DNA from: Acanthaster planci
Taxonomy: Eukaryota > Echinodermata > Asteroidea > Valvatida > Acanthasteridae
Direction of reading: 5' to 3'
DNA: 64,000 nucleotides
Assembly (NCBI RefSeq): GCF_001949145.1
Contig: NW_019091378.1
Location: forward strand, 190,332 to 254,331
Notes under the pieces: model-generated
What the model saw: the letters and a program-made list of their open reading frames with translations, nothing else
Told to the model about the DNA's origin: nothing
Databases searched by the model: none
Part shown: positions 45,533-60,500 of the stretch, in pieces
Position numbering within the stretch: the first letter of the stretch is position 1
Layout: the number at the start of each line of letters is the position of its first letter
Translations under genes and position numbers: made by a program

Positions 45533-48500
45533 CTGAAACAATGTCAAGAGAAACAACAAGATCTTTAATGCTGCCCTGTTCATGCCACTCTTTTAGCCTT
45601 CGAAAATCTAATGTTACCAAAAAAGTCAAACTGGAAAAGGAAAAGCAAGACTTGAGCCACACACTGATAAACTCACTTCTGATGGCATTCCAACAGAACA
45701 GCTGACAAGTGACCGACAACCATGATGAAGCACCAATAAATCAAATATACACATATATTTTGCCAAAAAATTAATCAAACATCTAGACCACCCTCAAAAT
45801 AAGACAGGAAAACATTCCTAAACAGCAGTGTACCTGATTTTTAGGTTGAATTCTCTAGCAAGATGGTTATTTTGGGCAAAAATGACTACTTCTGTCACCC
45901 AAAAGTGGAAGATACATGTAAGCTGGGTGAAGGTAAGTAATCAGACTTTTGGTAAAAGAACCCCATTTTCAACAGAGTAATTGGGACAAAGCATTGATGG
46001 AGAAGAATCCTGGTTCTTACCAACTTGAATGAATCCATCTTCCGTCCTGTTCATCTTGCCATCTTGGTGGTCCCCAGCCTCCAGAATACCTTCCTTCTTC
46101 TCGTGCTGATAGCTTGGCAGTACCTCCACAATTGTGTTGTACAACTTGTCACCTGGGTTCTGCTCGTTGCTACTAACAAATTGGAATCTGTTGTGCCACA
46201 GTAACACAAAGAGCAGAAGTCAAACCAACTGAAGTACAGCTCAGCTTGGGTGGGAAAAAAGTCGGAACTCAATAGCTTTATCAATTACCCGCAGCCAATG
46301 TAGGTGGCTAAGGATAACATTGTCATCAAATGGCTGAAAAAAGAAGCCAATTCACTTCCTTTTTCATTTTTTGAAGAGTTTACTGAACTGGAGATATGCA
46401 AGATCATTAGCATGACCTTAAACTACAAAGAGTGACATCAGCAATACTACTGCATTGGTAACCTTCAAGACCTTACAACTAAAAGTAAAATATTAAAAAA
46501 AAAAAAAAACGCATGTAAACGTAGGGTATAATGCATTCCAACATTGTTAAGAACTTGATTTGAGACTGACAGATGAGGTTACGCTGAACTTGGCTGTGGA
46601 AATGTGGAGATTTTGTCACACAAAAATGAGTGCTTCTGTCAACCAAGACTAAATCAAGCACCTTTGGCTTGGCTTTTCAGAGAACTGTAAGCGTGATTTA
46701 TTTTGAAAATATGAAAAAAATTCAATGATGTATCACAGTTTTCATGAAATTGTGGGTTCCTTAACCTTAACCACCAAGGCCTTCCTGAAACCTCTGAAAT
46801 CTGTGACTGCAGGAATTCGCAGTCCTGGATTCTATGCATTTGTACACTAACATCCAACCTAATAGCTACATGTACATCAGTAAAGAACAAACCATGTCCA
46901 CGCACACATACATGTACTTTAACTCACTCTCTCACTCTACACGTAATGTACTCACTCTTTTATAGTGATTGGAGGAATGAACTTGAATTTTACGAAGTCA
47001 CCAGCCGAGGGCGTGGTGCCCCAGAATATGTCCTCCCCTTGGTAGGCTTTGAGTAAGGTGTACTTCATGTAGTGGTTAATGGTTGAAGAAACTTCAGCAT
47101 TGGGGTTGATGTGGGCAAACTGGCGCTTGAAACCCTTTTTAAAGTCCTTGTCCTGAAAGACATTAGGTTTAAGTTGACAACGGTTCAAATCTGTGGTCTC
47201 AGCAAGGTTTATATCCTGTGTCAAGACAGATTCCCACATACATGTAAAACAAACATTGGGATTTTTTGTAGAAAAGAAAAACTCTCAAAGTTTCCAGCAT
47301 TGTTAAACACTATATTGGCAATATTTGCCATCTACGTGTACATGCAGTGGCCACCGCATGCATTCCAATTCTGGTCTCAACTTCTGAGGCTTTTTTCTTT
47401 TGGAATATGAGAAAGCCACGTTTTCCAACATTTTGTCTCAGTGTCTGAGTCTAATTCATTACGAGTACCTGACAATACAGTTTACCGCAGACAGGCTAAC
47501 TATTGTAGGGCATTATGAAACAACGTGAACATCTGAGTACTGCATGTACATGTCTCAGTATTGCTGTTGCATAAAGCCTCACAGTTTGAAATTAATTGTG
47601 CCATATAAATTTGAATTTTTGTGTTGGGAGTAATGATGGGCATGCTCATGAGGCTTCCAAGAGTAGCAGCAGTGCATTTGTGTCTGTGTAATACCACACA
47701 TAATAAGGAATAAATTGTTTGTTTGACTGCAGGATACTACATCCATAGTTCATTTTGAAGTTGAAAACGGCATTCTTTGAGGCAATCACTGTGTTGTGAA
47801 TTACTCCTATTGTGATACACGGCAACTGCCCCCCCCCCAAAAAAAATGCCACAGTTGTCATTCTACCCATATGTTGGTTTTTCATGCCCACACTTACATG
47901 TAGAAGCGTGGCAGCCACGCAAATGGTGGCCAAAGGTGAACAATATAAATATTAGTATTACACATTGCCTCTTGTTTGCACATTTTGACACCCACTGAAC
48001 ATTGCATTTCTGAAGACAAGTACGTATACGTATAGTTCATGCATCCAAGAATGAGCATCTGTGTTGACAGAACACACCCTGGTGTACGCAACCTGCCTGG
48101 CACACAGAGTCTGTTTGTAAAAGGTTTGGGACAGAGTTCCATACACGAGTGTCACTTGACACTCTCTGCACAAACAGATTTTTAAGGACATCTTATCAAT
48201 CGTTGGGGACTGATAAATCACTGCAGGGGAACACTGGTGACGTCAGTGTAGGGAACTCTTTCCTATGTTTTCAGGGAGGATAATATACATGAACAAGTCT
48301 CGAGAACAATCATGACCAAGAACCCAGTCCACCATCCAGCAGAATTTTACTGGATGATTAGCCATGAAATTCTGACAAATATTATGAAAATTTCATTGGT
48401 TGAATTCTCAACAAGAAAACGTCATGCCCAAATGCCACAGTTTATGATTGCAACAATGTGATTTGGAGCACAATCAACTGGACGTTACATGTACATGTGG

Positions 48501-51500
48501 AGTGTAGCTGCCCCACTCGGTATCACTGAAGTGCCACAAAGATCACTGTTATACCATGGTACCGATAACGCAGGAAAGTTGTGAATTAGTATTGATTGAA
48601 AACTGATCATGTGATATGTTACAAACATGCACGTACCGGATCGCGAGAATATGAGCATTGTTCGCCATGGTACGGTACATGAGCAAGGCAATCAGTCATG
48701 CTGGTACCATGTTCAGTACCATAGGTCCTGTATATGAGATGAACTGTGGGGAACAGTGAAGCACTATGTCTGCTATAACGGCCACGTTTTTATTACCCTA
48801 ATAATGTTGGCAGATAACAGCAGGTTGGGTTTTGTAAGATTTTTCTCTTGTCCCCTCCCCCCCAAAAAATCAAGAATTTCATTTTTGAGCAAGAAAGCAT
48901 CGGCATGAAGAAACATAAGGAACATTCTGTACGCGTGCAAACAAGGTTCCAAATTCTGTACCACCACAGTACGGGCATGACGGGGAAGACTCCACCATTT
49001 CAGATTATCACCTAGGACAGAATTAGGTAGCTTTCTGGAAAATTTCTTCGGAAAAGTGAAGCAAAGAAATGCAACGCCCTGGTAATTATTCAATTTAGTT
49101 GAATTTGTTCAACTAAACAATTTGTTGGTGAAGGCAATGTTAGTGGGAACAAAATGCATTGTGACCGAGTAAAATGTACTCACCAGGCGTGTTCATTCCC
49201 TTGCATTTGTAAAGTCTATTACTGTGGTACCAGTATGACAACACAATTCTTACCTGTTGTGTCAGGGGTTCATGGTGTTTAGTACACCCTTGGGGGCAAA
49301 TGGCACCTTTGGCTTTGCCTCGGGGGCCATTTATCCCCACAGGTGTACAAAATACTATGGACCCCTACGTAGAAGGCAATATTTGCATAATGTCTACCTA
49401 CATATATCTGGGCTAAACCATGAAAGCTCATGTACCAATCCATGGCCCTCATGACAAGGCTACCCAGAGCTCTAGACAGACAGCACATCAGCTGAGACGC
49501 AGGCAGGAAACTCTCACAAAACAAGTCAGCCTATTCTTTACAAGAAATGTCTAGTGGGCAAGAAATTTATGGCGCACGATGACTAACCTTCAGCTTCTGA
49601 ACTTTTCCCTTGAGAGATGAATGCAGTCCTATGTGCTGGAACTGAGAGGGCTTGTAACGGATCCGGTAAGCAGCCTTCTCTCTACTGCAGTGTTTCTGCA
49701 AGGTGCAAATGAAGAGAGCATTCAAGTCTGGTTTAACGAGGAGGTGGGTAACACAAACAGTTCGGAGCGCTGTGGTGAAACAATACATGTGATGAGCCTG
49801 TGTGGTATTCCATCTGGGGATGACCGTATCCCCATTCTGCAACTCTTTTTCCAAAATAAAATCAAAAAATAAAACGGAAACTTTTATTCTCACAAAAGCT
49901 GTAACATACACCTCAGAATAACGTATGAATTCAAATTTTGGGAAATTTTGTTTTTACCTGTATAGGATCTTCAAATTTCTACTAAGCTGGTGCTCGTGGT
50001 GCTTTAGACTGTTATAATGAATTACTGTATTTATCTGTATAGGAAAATCCTCCACTTAGAAAACATACTGGCTTGTGGGTATACAATGCATGAATTCAGA
50101 TTGTTAGTCCTTGTGGTTTACGGCTAGAAGAAAGCAATTCAGATTGGGGAACCAGAAATTTTGGAGGGCTGGTGCACACTGCTTTACTACATGTCGTTGA
50201 GTGCCCGGCAGAAGGGCGTAAGCGCACTTACGCCCTTTTGCCGGGAAGCATGATCACAGCAGAAAAAATGTTCCCGGCAAAAGGGGATAAGAAAGACACT
50301 CTCTTTATTTGGTAAAAACGGATATAATTTACTACAAAATCAACCTGGGCTGTACAAAAAGCAACCTTTGAATAACTTATTAAAGGACTAGGGCATTTTT
50401 TAAAAATTTTTTTGCCAAGAAATCTTCATATTTCATTAAAATACAATAGTTGCATACTTTCATCCTTTTGCCTAGTAAAGTTCTTTTGCAGTGATCATGC
50501 TTCCTGGCAAAAGGGCCCAAGCACTTACGCCCTTCTGCCAGGCACACGACAATGTACTCTCCTATCTTGGAAACCACAGTGCTTTACCACACTTTTACCC
50601 TGGAAACCACAGCACTTTACCACACTTCTACCCTGGAAACCACAGTGCTTTACCACACTTCTACCCTGGAAACCACAGTGCTTTACCACACTTTTACCCT
50701 GGAAACCACAGTGCTTTACCACACTTCTACCCTGGAAACCACACTGCTTCCGTACAGAGAATTACTGCCCAATGAAGTTTTTCAAGGAAACCTTTTTGTG
50801 AATTAACAATAAATCAATTCATAATGCATTAGTGGATGAGCTGAATACATGTAAACCAAGTTATTGCACATACATGTATGCAGAAATCAATTACGTTCCT
50901 TTTAAGCTTTGCATCTGGGATGTTAATTTTGTATCAGGTTTTACCCTCACACCAACATATTCTCAAGCCTGAGCATATTCTCAAGACAGAACATGGGTGC
51001 TAAGGGAAAAACCTGATATGAAAAAGAAATGTACATGTACAGATTTCAAACAAATTAGGCAAAGTTAAAATCCCAATTGTTTCCTCTCTGATCACACCAA
51101 CAACTCTCACGTTTCATGAGCTTTCTTTACTGAAGCACACTGTATCCATCGGCAAATGCGCTATACAAATCTGTTAATCATTTCTAATTATTATCAAAAT
51201 CAAGGATTTCTATACAACTTGGCTGTGATGAAAGTTGACTGATCTCCATCCATGTGAGCCTGGGGCAGACAAATTACAGACAATATACTTCATACGGCAG
51301 ACCAGACGTATATCTGAGCAGATGTTGCAATGATATGATTAGACACTTCAATAAACTACTATCTGTTGATTCGATCATGCAGTTTAGCAAATGCAACCTA
51401 CTGGCATGGAACGAGCAAAGCAACAACCAACATGCTGACATGGGTTCAGCTTACATGTATTTCAAAAGTGCAATTCAACATGTCAGGGTAATTGTATACA

Positions 51501-54500
51501 TAAGGGGTCCATTTTTGTGTATGTCCCTGTCACATCTGACAAATGATTCGTCAGTTCAGAACGAATTCTCTAATTTTCGAGCGTGCTGACTTAATGCAAA
51601 TTACTTGCCAAACAACTAGAAATAGTTTGAAATCAATTTCAGTGGCATGTTCATGCCAAATTACATAGTTCACGTGTCACAAAAATGTCACACTTTTGGA
51701 CCCCAAGTTTATAGCATGACTCATTACCGTGTACGCTGTACACTGCATTGTATGCGGTTCGTAAGTGTGATGTCACTTAAGTTTAAACCACGCCCATTGC
51801 ACACGTGCACTGCACGTAGGAATACATGCACTGATCGCCGTTTACATGGAACCATGGAACCAGACGTTAACTTCAACTTCAGCGATTGTCCAATGAGAGC
51901 CTGCAAATCGTGGCATGTCCGCCTTTGTGACGAAGTCACTTATGAACCAGATTATCCTACATGTATTTGGCCCACAAAAGCTACTGTTGTTGCACAGAGG
52001 TAAGCATGCCATAAACCTCCACACATTTATACACTAACACTGAATTTGGCACCAGCAACATACTCCATGTTCCAGTGTTTTACAGAAAATGTACCCGGTG
52101 ATAATTTTGGCAGACGCACGTGCAAATCATTGAGAAGAACAGCTGGCCTTGAGGAGGCCTAAAGATGACGTACGGAGGATGGAATACTTTGTTTACATGT
52201 ACACTTTCCTGTGGAGCAAGTGGGAGGGGGGTCTACAGTCCACTGAGCACCACAGGAGAGCATGCAAGGAAATATCGCGTCCTCAGTAAAGTGGTCCACT
52301 GCCTGCCTAATGTAACCATCATGCTACACGTATACCGAGAAGTCTAGCTTAATACACATGTAGTTTAGTATGATGTGCAGGCCAATATTTCAAGGGCTTA
52401 GTTGGTTAGCTTTGGTAAACAAAAAGTTGGTGCCATGTGACTGAAACGCACATGATGTTGTAAACACTTGGCACAAGGGTCTAATACAGTACAGCTGCAC
52501 AGTGATGAGCGTTTCAGCATTTACCACGGCTTTATTGCACTGCCGTGTTGGGGGAGTAGATGTGAACCCAGCAGAGTTACGGTCAGCAAAATTCAAAGGA
52601 AAGTCTGTCGTATACTCACGGAGTCCTTCTCTGGGTTGCACACTTTGACGTAGAGGATGTGGTCCAGTAGCCAATCGATGGGCTTGTCCTGGTGGAACAT
52701 CAGGAAGAACTCAACAACCATATTCAGGTCACGGGTCTTGAACATCTTACCTGCAACAGAAAATCAATTCACATGAAAAGCTCCCGCAAATTATCAAAAA
52801 AATTATCTTAAAAGTTTTGAAAAGTTGGGAATACTTGTAAAAGCTGCGGGAGGGAGTGTTCAACGGCAGGGTAAGTGCACGGTGTGTTGTCTCAAAAATA
52901 CTCCTGAAGTACAGAGTGCAATGGTGTATGAAAACTTCTGTACACAGCAGCACTCACAAGCTAACACGGTTTACAAAGTTTCATCCATACAACTGCATAA
53001 AAATCGGATTAAGAACTCTTGAATTACATGTTGCTAAAAAGACAATTCAAACTGTTCACTGCTACTGAAGGCACAATAATGCTCCATTATTTGGCCACTG
53101 TGCTCAACATACACTGACAAAACCTTCTCTTCAAAATAATCTAACTTTATCGCCTGACGCTCTGATCTTCATGTGATGAAGTCGTTAGGATGGTTATTTT
53201 GATTTGCGGAAGAAGATGATTTTTCCTAAGGCCATCTGGAATATCAGCCAGTTAATCCCGGCTAGCTCTGAGGTCGAGGGGCAAATCCCGCCGCAGCAAA
53301 CCACAAATTTTCTTTTTCACAGTCTGCCTGAAGTGATGGGCACAATACAAGGTATCCATCAGCGGACAACCCTTTGTTTACAACTTTCATTACTCCCATA
53401 ACCCGGCAGTAATGGCTCGTATGAACTCAACACTGCATCTGCATTCAACAAACCCCACAGCCCAACATCTACATGTAAGTACTTGCACCCTTCAACTGTC
53501 AGCGGGCCTGATTTATGCCTCAGCTTGTCGAGATCCAACAAGCCACGCAGCTATGATTTTCTTCAAGGCCAAATTAGTTCCAGCCGATTTGATGCAAAGA
53601 GATGTCATTAACGAGGTGTTGGTTGGCAATCCATCAACAGGAAATACACGTACATTGAGTACTGGCATTAGCTGCTCCCTACGGTGCTCCATCATCCAAT
53701 TCTGAACACTGCATATACACCAGCATTTATTTTAAAACAGTTCTGCCAATTTCATTAACAATATAAAGGTGTGAAGCCAAAAAGACAACGCATTCCCACA
53801 CAAGTCAGAGTATACATGTCCTGCTTAATACACGTGCTGCATGAGAAAGTCATTTCTCAACTTTTGGGTGCATGAAACTTACACAGATATTGCAGACCTG
53901 AAAACCTGTACGTTCACAAAACTGCATTCTGAAACTTCAGAAGTTGGATTTTTCAAAAAAAATTTAAAAAAAAACCCCAGTTTTCAAAAAATAAGTAGTT
54001 TACCCCATAATCGGATTGACCAACTCCAGATTGGATCAACACTTCTTCATGCATCAAAATAATCAAGCGAGAAATCCGAAAGCAGAGGGGGGGATTTAGC
54101 TAGAGAGATACTGGTGACTTTGCCCCTTACCAATAAAGCCCAGAGCAGAGAATTCAAGCAGTAGCCAGTTCTTGTTCTGTTGCTGCATGGCAAATGTCTT
54201 CATCGTTGTAAAGTAACCAGGCTGTGCTACCAAATCGTCCTCAAGCTGCCAGCGGGTGGGAGGGGGAAGAGACCAAAGGAAAGACCACAGAAAGAAATAT
54301 TAATAATAATAATAATAAAGCATTTATAAGGCGCACTATATCTGCAAAGCATTCAGAGGCGCCGGGTTTCAGGTTCATTTCAGGTTCCTTTCTAGTTTTG
54401 ATTTTGAGTTCAAAAGCACGCCAGCTGGATAGGCAAAAATGTAATTACCAGAATTGTATATTTAAGTTGCAGTGGTTTTTTTTAAAATTTGCTGTGAGTA

Positions 54501-57500
54501 AACAGATGATGCAGAAAAAGACATCTGTTTGCAAGCATGCATACACATTAAATAGAATTGTACAAAGCTGAACTCTGTGGGGTATAGAAACGTGGCAACA
54601 TACAATGCATAAATAGAGCAAGGGAGAAGTAGAAAACATGTATGCCTTTATACATGTATGAACGCAATACACAATGAACAGGAGGCAGACTGTTCATGTC
54701 AAACAAGGGAAACAGCCATGTCGATTCTGCATATTGTGAAAATTGCACTGAATGAATAAGTGAAAATGCCCCTCAGTCAATCTTCTGTCACACCTTGATG
54801 CTGTGTCATACTTGTGTGCAGTTTTTTACTAAAACCACTTATCTTTGTACCTCTCATCCCATACGTATTCTCACAGAGTGCGCCCACTACTTGCCCGTCG
54901 TGGGCCACACAGCACATCTTCAGTGTACTACGACAGAATTAGTGACTTCCTCCACTGAGGTTCAAAGACCAACCGATAACTGATATGCAACATTCCAATC
55001 ATGAGCCTCCTATAAAGTGTGCGCACCACTGACCGCTTGAATGACAAGACAGCTTCTGGAGATATTTACTCGTCATTTCCACTGCATACACATATGTGGA
55101 ATTCATCAGGTCTTCAAATTGACACAAGTCTGAGGATGTTTGACTTGTGTTGTAAGTCATCAGACCAGAACTCCTAGAAAAAGCCTACATGTAACGTAAC
55201 AAATGGTCTAACATTGGATTTTCCATTGGTCCAATCACAAGAGGGCAAAACAACCAGTGTGCCCCAAAGTCTGCTTTACAGCAGACCTTGTTACGTACAT
55301 GTACATCAAGTAAATGCATGTATGTGCGTGTACGTACTTCATTTATGAGGATAATACGCATATAATTTATCCATACCACAGCATGCACAGACCACCAAGT
55401 CAGGTGCTGGTTGGTGACACATGACAAGAATCACCAATAATTTGTCTGCAGTGTAAAGTTAGGTGAGAAAAACCTGGGGCGCTGCAGAATGACGGGCCCA
55501 CTTGCCCCCACTGGAAGTGGCATACGGATAATTTAAAGGTGATTTTGGAGACAAAGCACTGTGCACATTTTGCCTATTTTCAAACATTCTGAGCACACCA
55601 ATCATACACGTGCCTGGTCAAACCTCTCTGAAAATGCTACATGTAACTTATCTCAGCTGACCAAATACTTGAACCTACATATTTTTAATGAGTGGCTTTG
55701 GGCACATCAACTGAAAAAAAGCCACCAGGACTACAGTTTTCTTTCTAAAAAAACTGCCCCTACTTTGCCACTCCTTACCTGAACGTAATATTTTCCTCTT
55801 GACTGGGCATACATCATGAGGTATGAAAAGTCTAAATTCTGCTTTGTTCTCCATCTAGGTACAGAACAAATAAAAGAGGATAAAAACTGCACAATTGTGT
55901 TGAAAGCGGCAATACTGGAAATGGCAATCAACAAGCATAAGGTCAGATTACTTTAATATTTTATCTTGAGGTCTACTTGAAGTCATCAGCTCAATGAATT
56001 GTTTTTAATACAGAAGATAAAATGACAAACGAAATACCACATGAGAATGTGCACAGAACAAGAAAGAGAGAAAAAAAATCATCCCCCTCAAAATATCACG
56101 GATTGGCTGTGTTGAAAGCAACAGACAGACAGGAATGAAACAGGGTTTTTTGTCTCAGATCAGATAAAAGTAGATAGGACAAGTTAGTTTTGTTAATAAT
56201 TTAACTTTTTTAGAGGACCACCCACATGTTTTGTACACAGTTGTAAATCACGACCCTCTGTCAATCGGGGACCTTATCGTCCTCTATTCTTCAGGGTCCC
56301 CAGAAACAAACACATACACACTGACAAAGCCTAGTAAGAGTCAACGTATTTCCATATTCTGGTGACTGCACAGTCTGGCATTAGCTGTTTGAAGAGGCTG
56401 CCCCCAGAGCCACTGGCTCTACATGTACACTGTACATTAGGAGGGCTACAGCAAAGCTTTCTCCAACTTTGCAGACAGAGCTGAAGAGTCAGTTCACCTT
56501 GAAAGGGGATTGCAAGCAAAATAATGTACTAGTCTGCAAGGCAAGTCTATGCACTCAACTGTTGAAAGTTGGTTAATCTTAATCTTAAGAACCAACAATT
56601 CCTGCTAGACATACACATATGTACACAGATCTCTTTTGTGTACATGTGCACTGCCAGGCAGGTCCTGGCACTTTTAGAACTAAGTTAGGTTAGTGAGATC
56701 TTATCCAGGAGGGCTGAGGCCTTATCTTTACACCCCCATGGAAAACTACTTGTGGTGATACAGAGAGCTAAAGCATGTAACCTGTTAACACATAGCAATA
56801 GAAAGTCTGGCTTTATGAGGACAGAGCACATCCAAGTTTCTGCTCTGCATTTGTAATGTCTACCAATCTTTAAGAAAATGAAATTCTTGTTTGTTCGCAA
56901 ATTTGAACCCCCAAAGGGATGGAAGGAGTAATAACATCTTCTTCCTCTACATTTCTCCAATATCATCACAACATTCTTTGTGCTTATTTTGTAGCAACAC
57001 ATTTTTTTAAATGGCAGCAAACTTTCGTGACATTTGTGTGATCTTTTCTTTTTTAAAAAAATGTCAACTTCCTCCACTGACCACAAAAAGTGACAATGTG
57101 GGAGCTGACATGTGACATGTGTGAATTACAAATGTTCATAAAAACTTGAACTGATTATGGATGTCTACATAATAAGCATGCCAAGTTTCATAGAAAGGTT
57201 TCATACGACAGCAGATATCGGATATGGGGGGAAGAATCAGAAGTGGAGAAAAACATATTTTTAAGTTATATTACAAATGTTTCAAAAAGGAATTATGTAT
57301 ATAAATACATATTTTAAAACCACATGTAAAAATTCCAGGAAGGAAACATCTCACAGGACATTTTTTGATGAGTTTTAAACAGCATGACATTTCCTGAAAG
57401 TATGCTGTCCTAAATGTATTTCCCCAAGCTCTCCTAAACTTGCCAAACTGCAAGTCAGTAAATAAAAAAGCCATTTATTGTTAACTTCCTCTAAAAGTCA

Positions 57501-60500
57501 AATCAGATTGTGACTGTCTGACCTGTTGGGGATACCACAAAAAATGCACTCCTTATCGTCTGAACAATCTGACAGAGCCTCATCAAACCACACCTCTCTC
57601 CTCATACTCAGAACTTTCCTGATTAAAAGGAAAGATTCCAACTGTTTGCAGTGCTTTTGTGCCCAAGAGGATGGAGCGCTCGAGTTGGTAACCATTTCAT
57701 GCATGTTTATTAAGTGGGCCCTCGCAACAGATCTTAAAACAAGGACAGTCAATTCAATGTTTTAAAACTTCAAGACGCCGACGTGAAGACTGATACAAAC
57801 AAACAAGGTTATTAAGGAGTATGTGAAGATGACCATCCAGCCATGCTTCAGAGTGACAAGATACATGGGCATCCAGGTCACCAAGAGGAAGCACTGATGC
57901 ATGCCATACATGCCAGCAGGCAATCCCTAAACTACGCTCACATCTCCACCCAGTGTCCCACACTTACTTCACCCTTTCCTGGGTATCCCCGAAGGTTTCT
58001 CGGAGCGTGTTCAGGTCAGGGTAGTAACCTGATTGGGGGGAGATGACCTCTAGAAGTCCCGAATCCAGCTCCGGTTGGAAACTGTATAACAGAGAAACAT
58101 CGGACAGTAAGTAGATGCTTTGGCACATCAACAGAAACAGTGCAAAGCAAGCACTGGAAACCATGGTCAACCTCAATGAAATTTGCACTGCGTAAGTACA
58201 TGTATATCCTGTGTGCACATGTACATCCTGTAGATTCTAGGAAGGTCATACTAAAATACACGTAAAGTACTAATGTGTAAAAGTCTCCTGTTCCCATTTA
58301 CCACTGTACCATCATAAAGCAAAGCAAATGAGTGGCTTCTCATGACTTAATGGATCATCCCAACTAGGCCACATACCAGTATATGTACTGAGTAAACATG
58401 AAATCCAAGCCAAGTTTGTCTTGTAGGGGTATACATACATGAACATGTATTTTCCAACAATCTTTTTCACGCAAATGCCAATACAACTTAACTAATACCA
58501 TAGTTGGCTTTCTAAGGCACATGTAAGATACTGTACTTGGCAAATCTTTTAAATATGTGTACCCCTGTACATGTACTGGTGCTTTCCAAATAAAGGGGGA
58601 CACTGAGTGGACCATGTCATCCTCATATGTACCAGTACTGAAATATGTACATGTACTGTTACCGTTATGTGCATAGGTTTTTTTTAGCAGGCTAATCAAT
58701 TGCCAAACATCTCTCACAAGATCTTCCAACCATATGACAAGAAGATTTTTAAATCCTGTCAGTGATTTCAAGTGAAGTGCCAAATTAAGTGGTTTGCATG
58801 CACGCATGCATGATCACAGGGACACGGTTGCAGGTCTGGAAACCAGAGTGGCAGGATCTACCGTATTACGGAACTTTGGTTCATTACAAAGCAATGAAAC
58901 GGGACAGGACATCTTCATGTACATGTAAGGGATGCCAGTGAGTCTGCATGAAATCAACCAATACTGCGCTACACGTACATGTTATTCTGCTATCATAATT
59001 GAGGGCTGGGGTACTTCAAATCAGTTCTGGAGAGCTCTTTGATAACTGCATGATAGCAGTACCTGTCCAACCCTTTTGTGAATAAGCATAAAACTAAGTT
59101 GTCAGAAAAGCAAGATGAATTTCCAATATGGAAAAGACTAGTTCACAGAACTTTCAATTTGTAATGGTGCAAATGGTAAGTGAAAGATAAATGTTGGAAA
59201 TGACATCACAGAGGAAACACATGTAAATGCACAAGGTTCGTGCCAAGTATTTTCATGGGAAAACACGGTATGCTGAGGAGTGATTGGTGAAAACTGTGAC
59301 TGAAATGCAGCCAGAAAGAAAGGTCAGAAGACAAAAGATGATTTCCTTTCAAAACTTTAATCTGTGTCTCTTTTGTTCCTCTTCTAGAATACGAGCAATT
59401 CACAATAGCATGTCTCCAAGAGTTTGCAAAGCGTTGGCCAATCACAATGCGCAACATCTGTCGACCCTTTCCAAACAAGCGAATTGGGTCGACAGATTTC
59501 GCCCACTGTGACTGGCCAACGAGTTGCAAACTCACGGAGGCGCGCTACAGTGAAACGCACGTATTCAACTAAAGCTTTCAATTTCCAAGAGTTAAATGCG
59601 TGTCACTCACAACAAATAAAAAAACATGCCAAAGTGATGGTTGTGTCGGCTTCAGGTACAGGTCCGTGTACTTGACATAAAACATAAAAGCGTGTCGTGT
59701 TAGAATGTTTACATTACATATGTCTTACTTACTTGCTTTTTATCATAGAGGCTTCTTTTTGAACGTATTCAAGATCCACCTGATGGAAAAAAAGGATTGA
59801 AAGAGCAAGGGTTAGCAGTCACAGTAGTAATTCCTCTATCTGCAAGACAGCTTGGGGAATGCGAAAGAAAAACCAATCACAGGTTATAAACTATAATGTA
59901 TGTGGCTGGAAAGATTGGAAAACAAGGTGCTCACATGTGAACTTTAAACTCAATGTACAGAATCATGACTGCCATAAACTCCCTGCTTAAAGGAAAAGAG
60001 TAACTATTCAGTGCACTTCAGCAATGACCCGACCCCTAATGTGCCGTGCATGCACAAAGGATTACATGTAAGTGATGACAGCTTTTGCCTTGTAAAGAAC
60101 CTAGAGGCTCAAAGCAATGCAATCGTATAATAAAACCTTGAATATGAACCTTGCCGCTTCAATTGATCTCATTTTCCATTTTTGTTTTGCTGTTTTGAAA
60201 ATCACTAGTTTTTATGCTAATGTGAATTTCTTTACTCACGAACAAAACTACATGTACATGTATGATGTCATTCCGGGGTGAAACCCACACTATTGCATAG
60301 ATTTGTGGAAAAAAAATAAAAAAACAAAAAAATGCTGAAATTTCTGACATTTTATATTCATTTTTCTTTTTCTTTGGCGATTATTGTAGTGTAAGTACAT
60401 GTATCAGTACACATACACAAGTACACAACAATAAGCCAATGAGCAACCTTTTACCAGAAATATTTTCATTGTGAAACCAAATTTTTGGTTTCACAATTCA

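Noticed and set aside
50412-50806. Several plus and minus frames of 65-129 codons with repeated [10 protein letters not shown]-like or [11 protein letters not shown]-like peptides
   Set aside because: All are read-outs of a 33-bp minisatellite whose period is a multiple of three, so several frames stay open by arithmetic.
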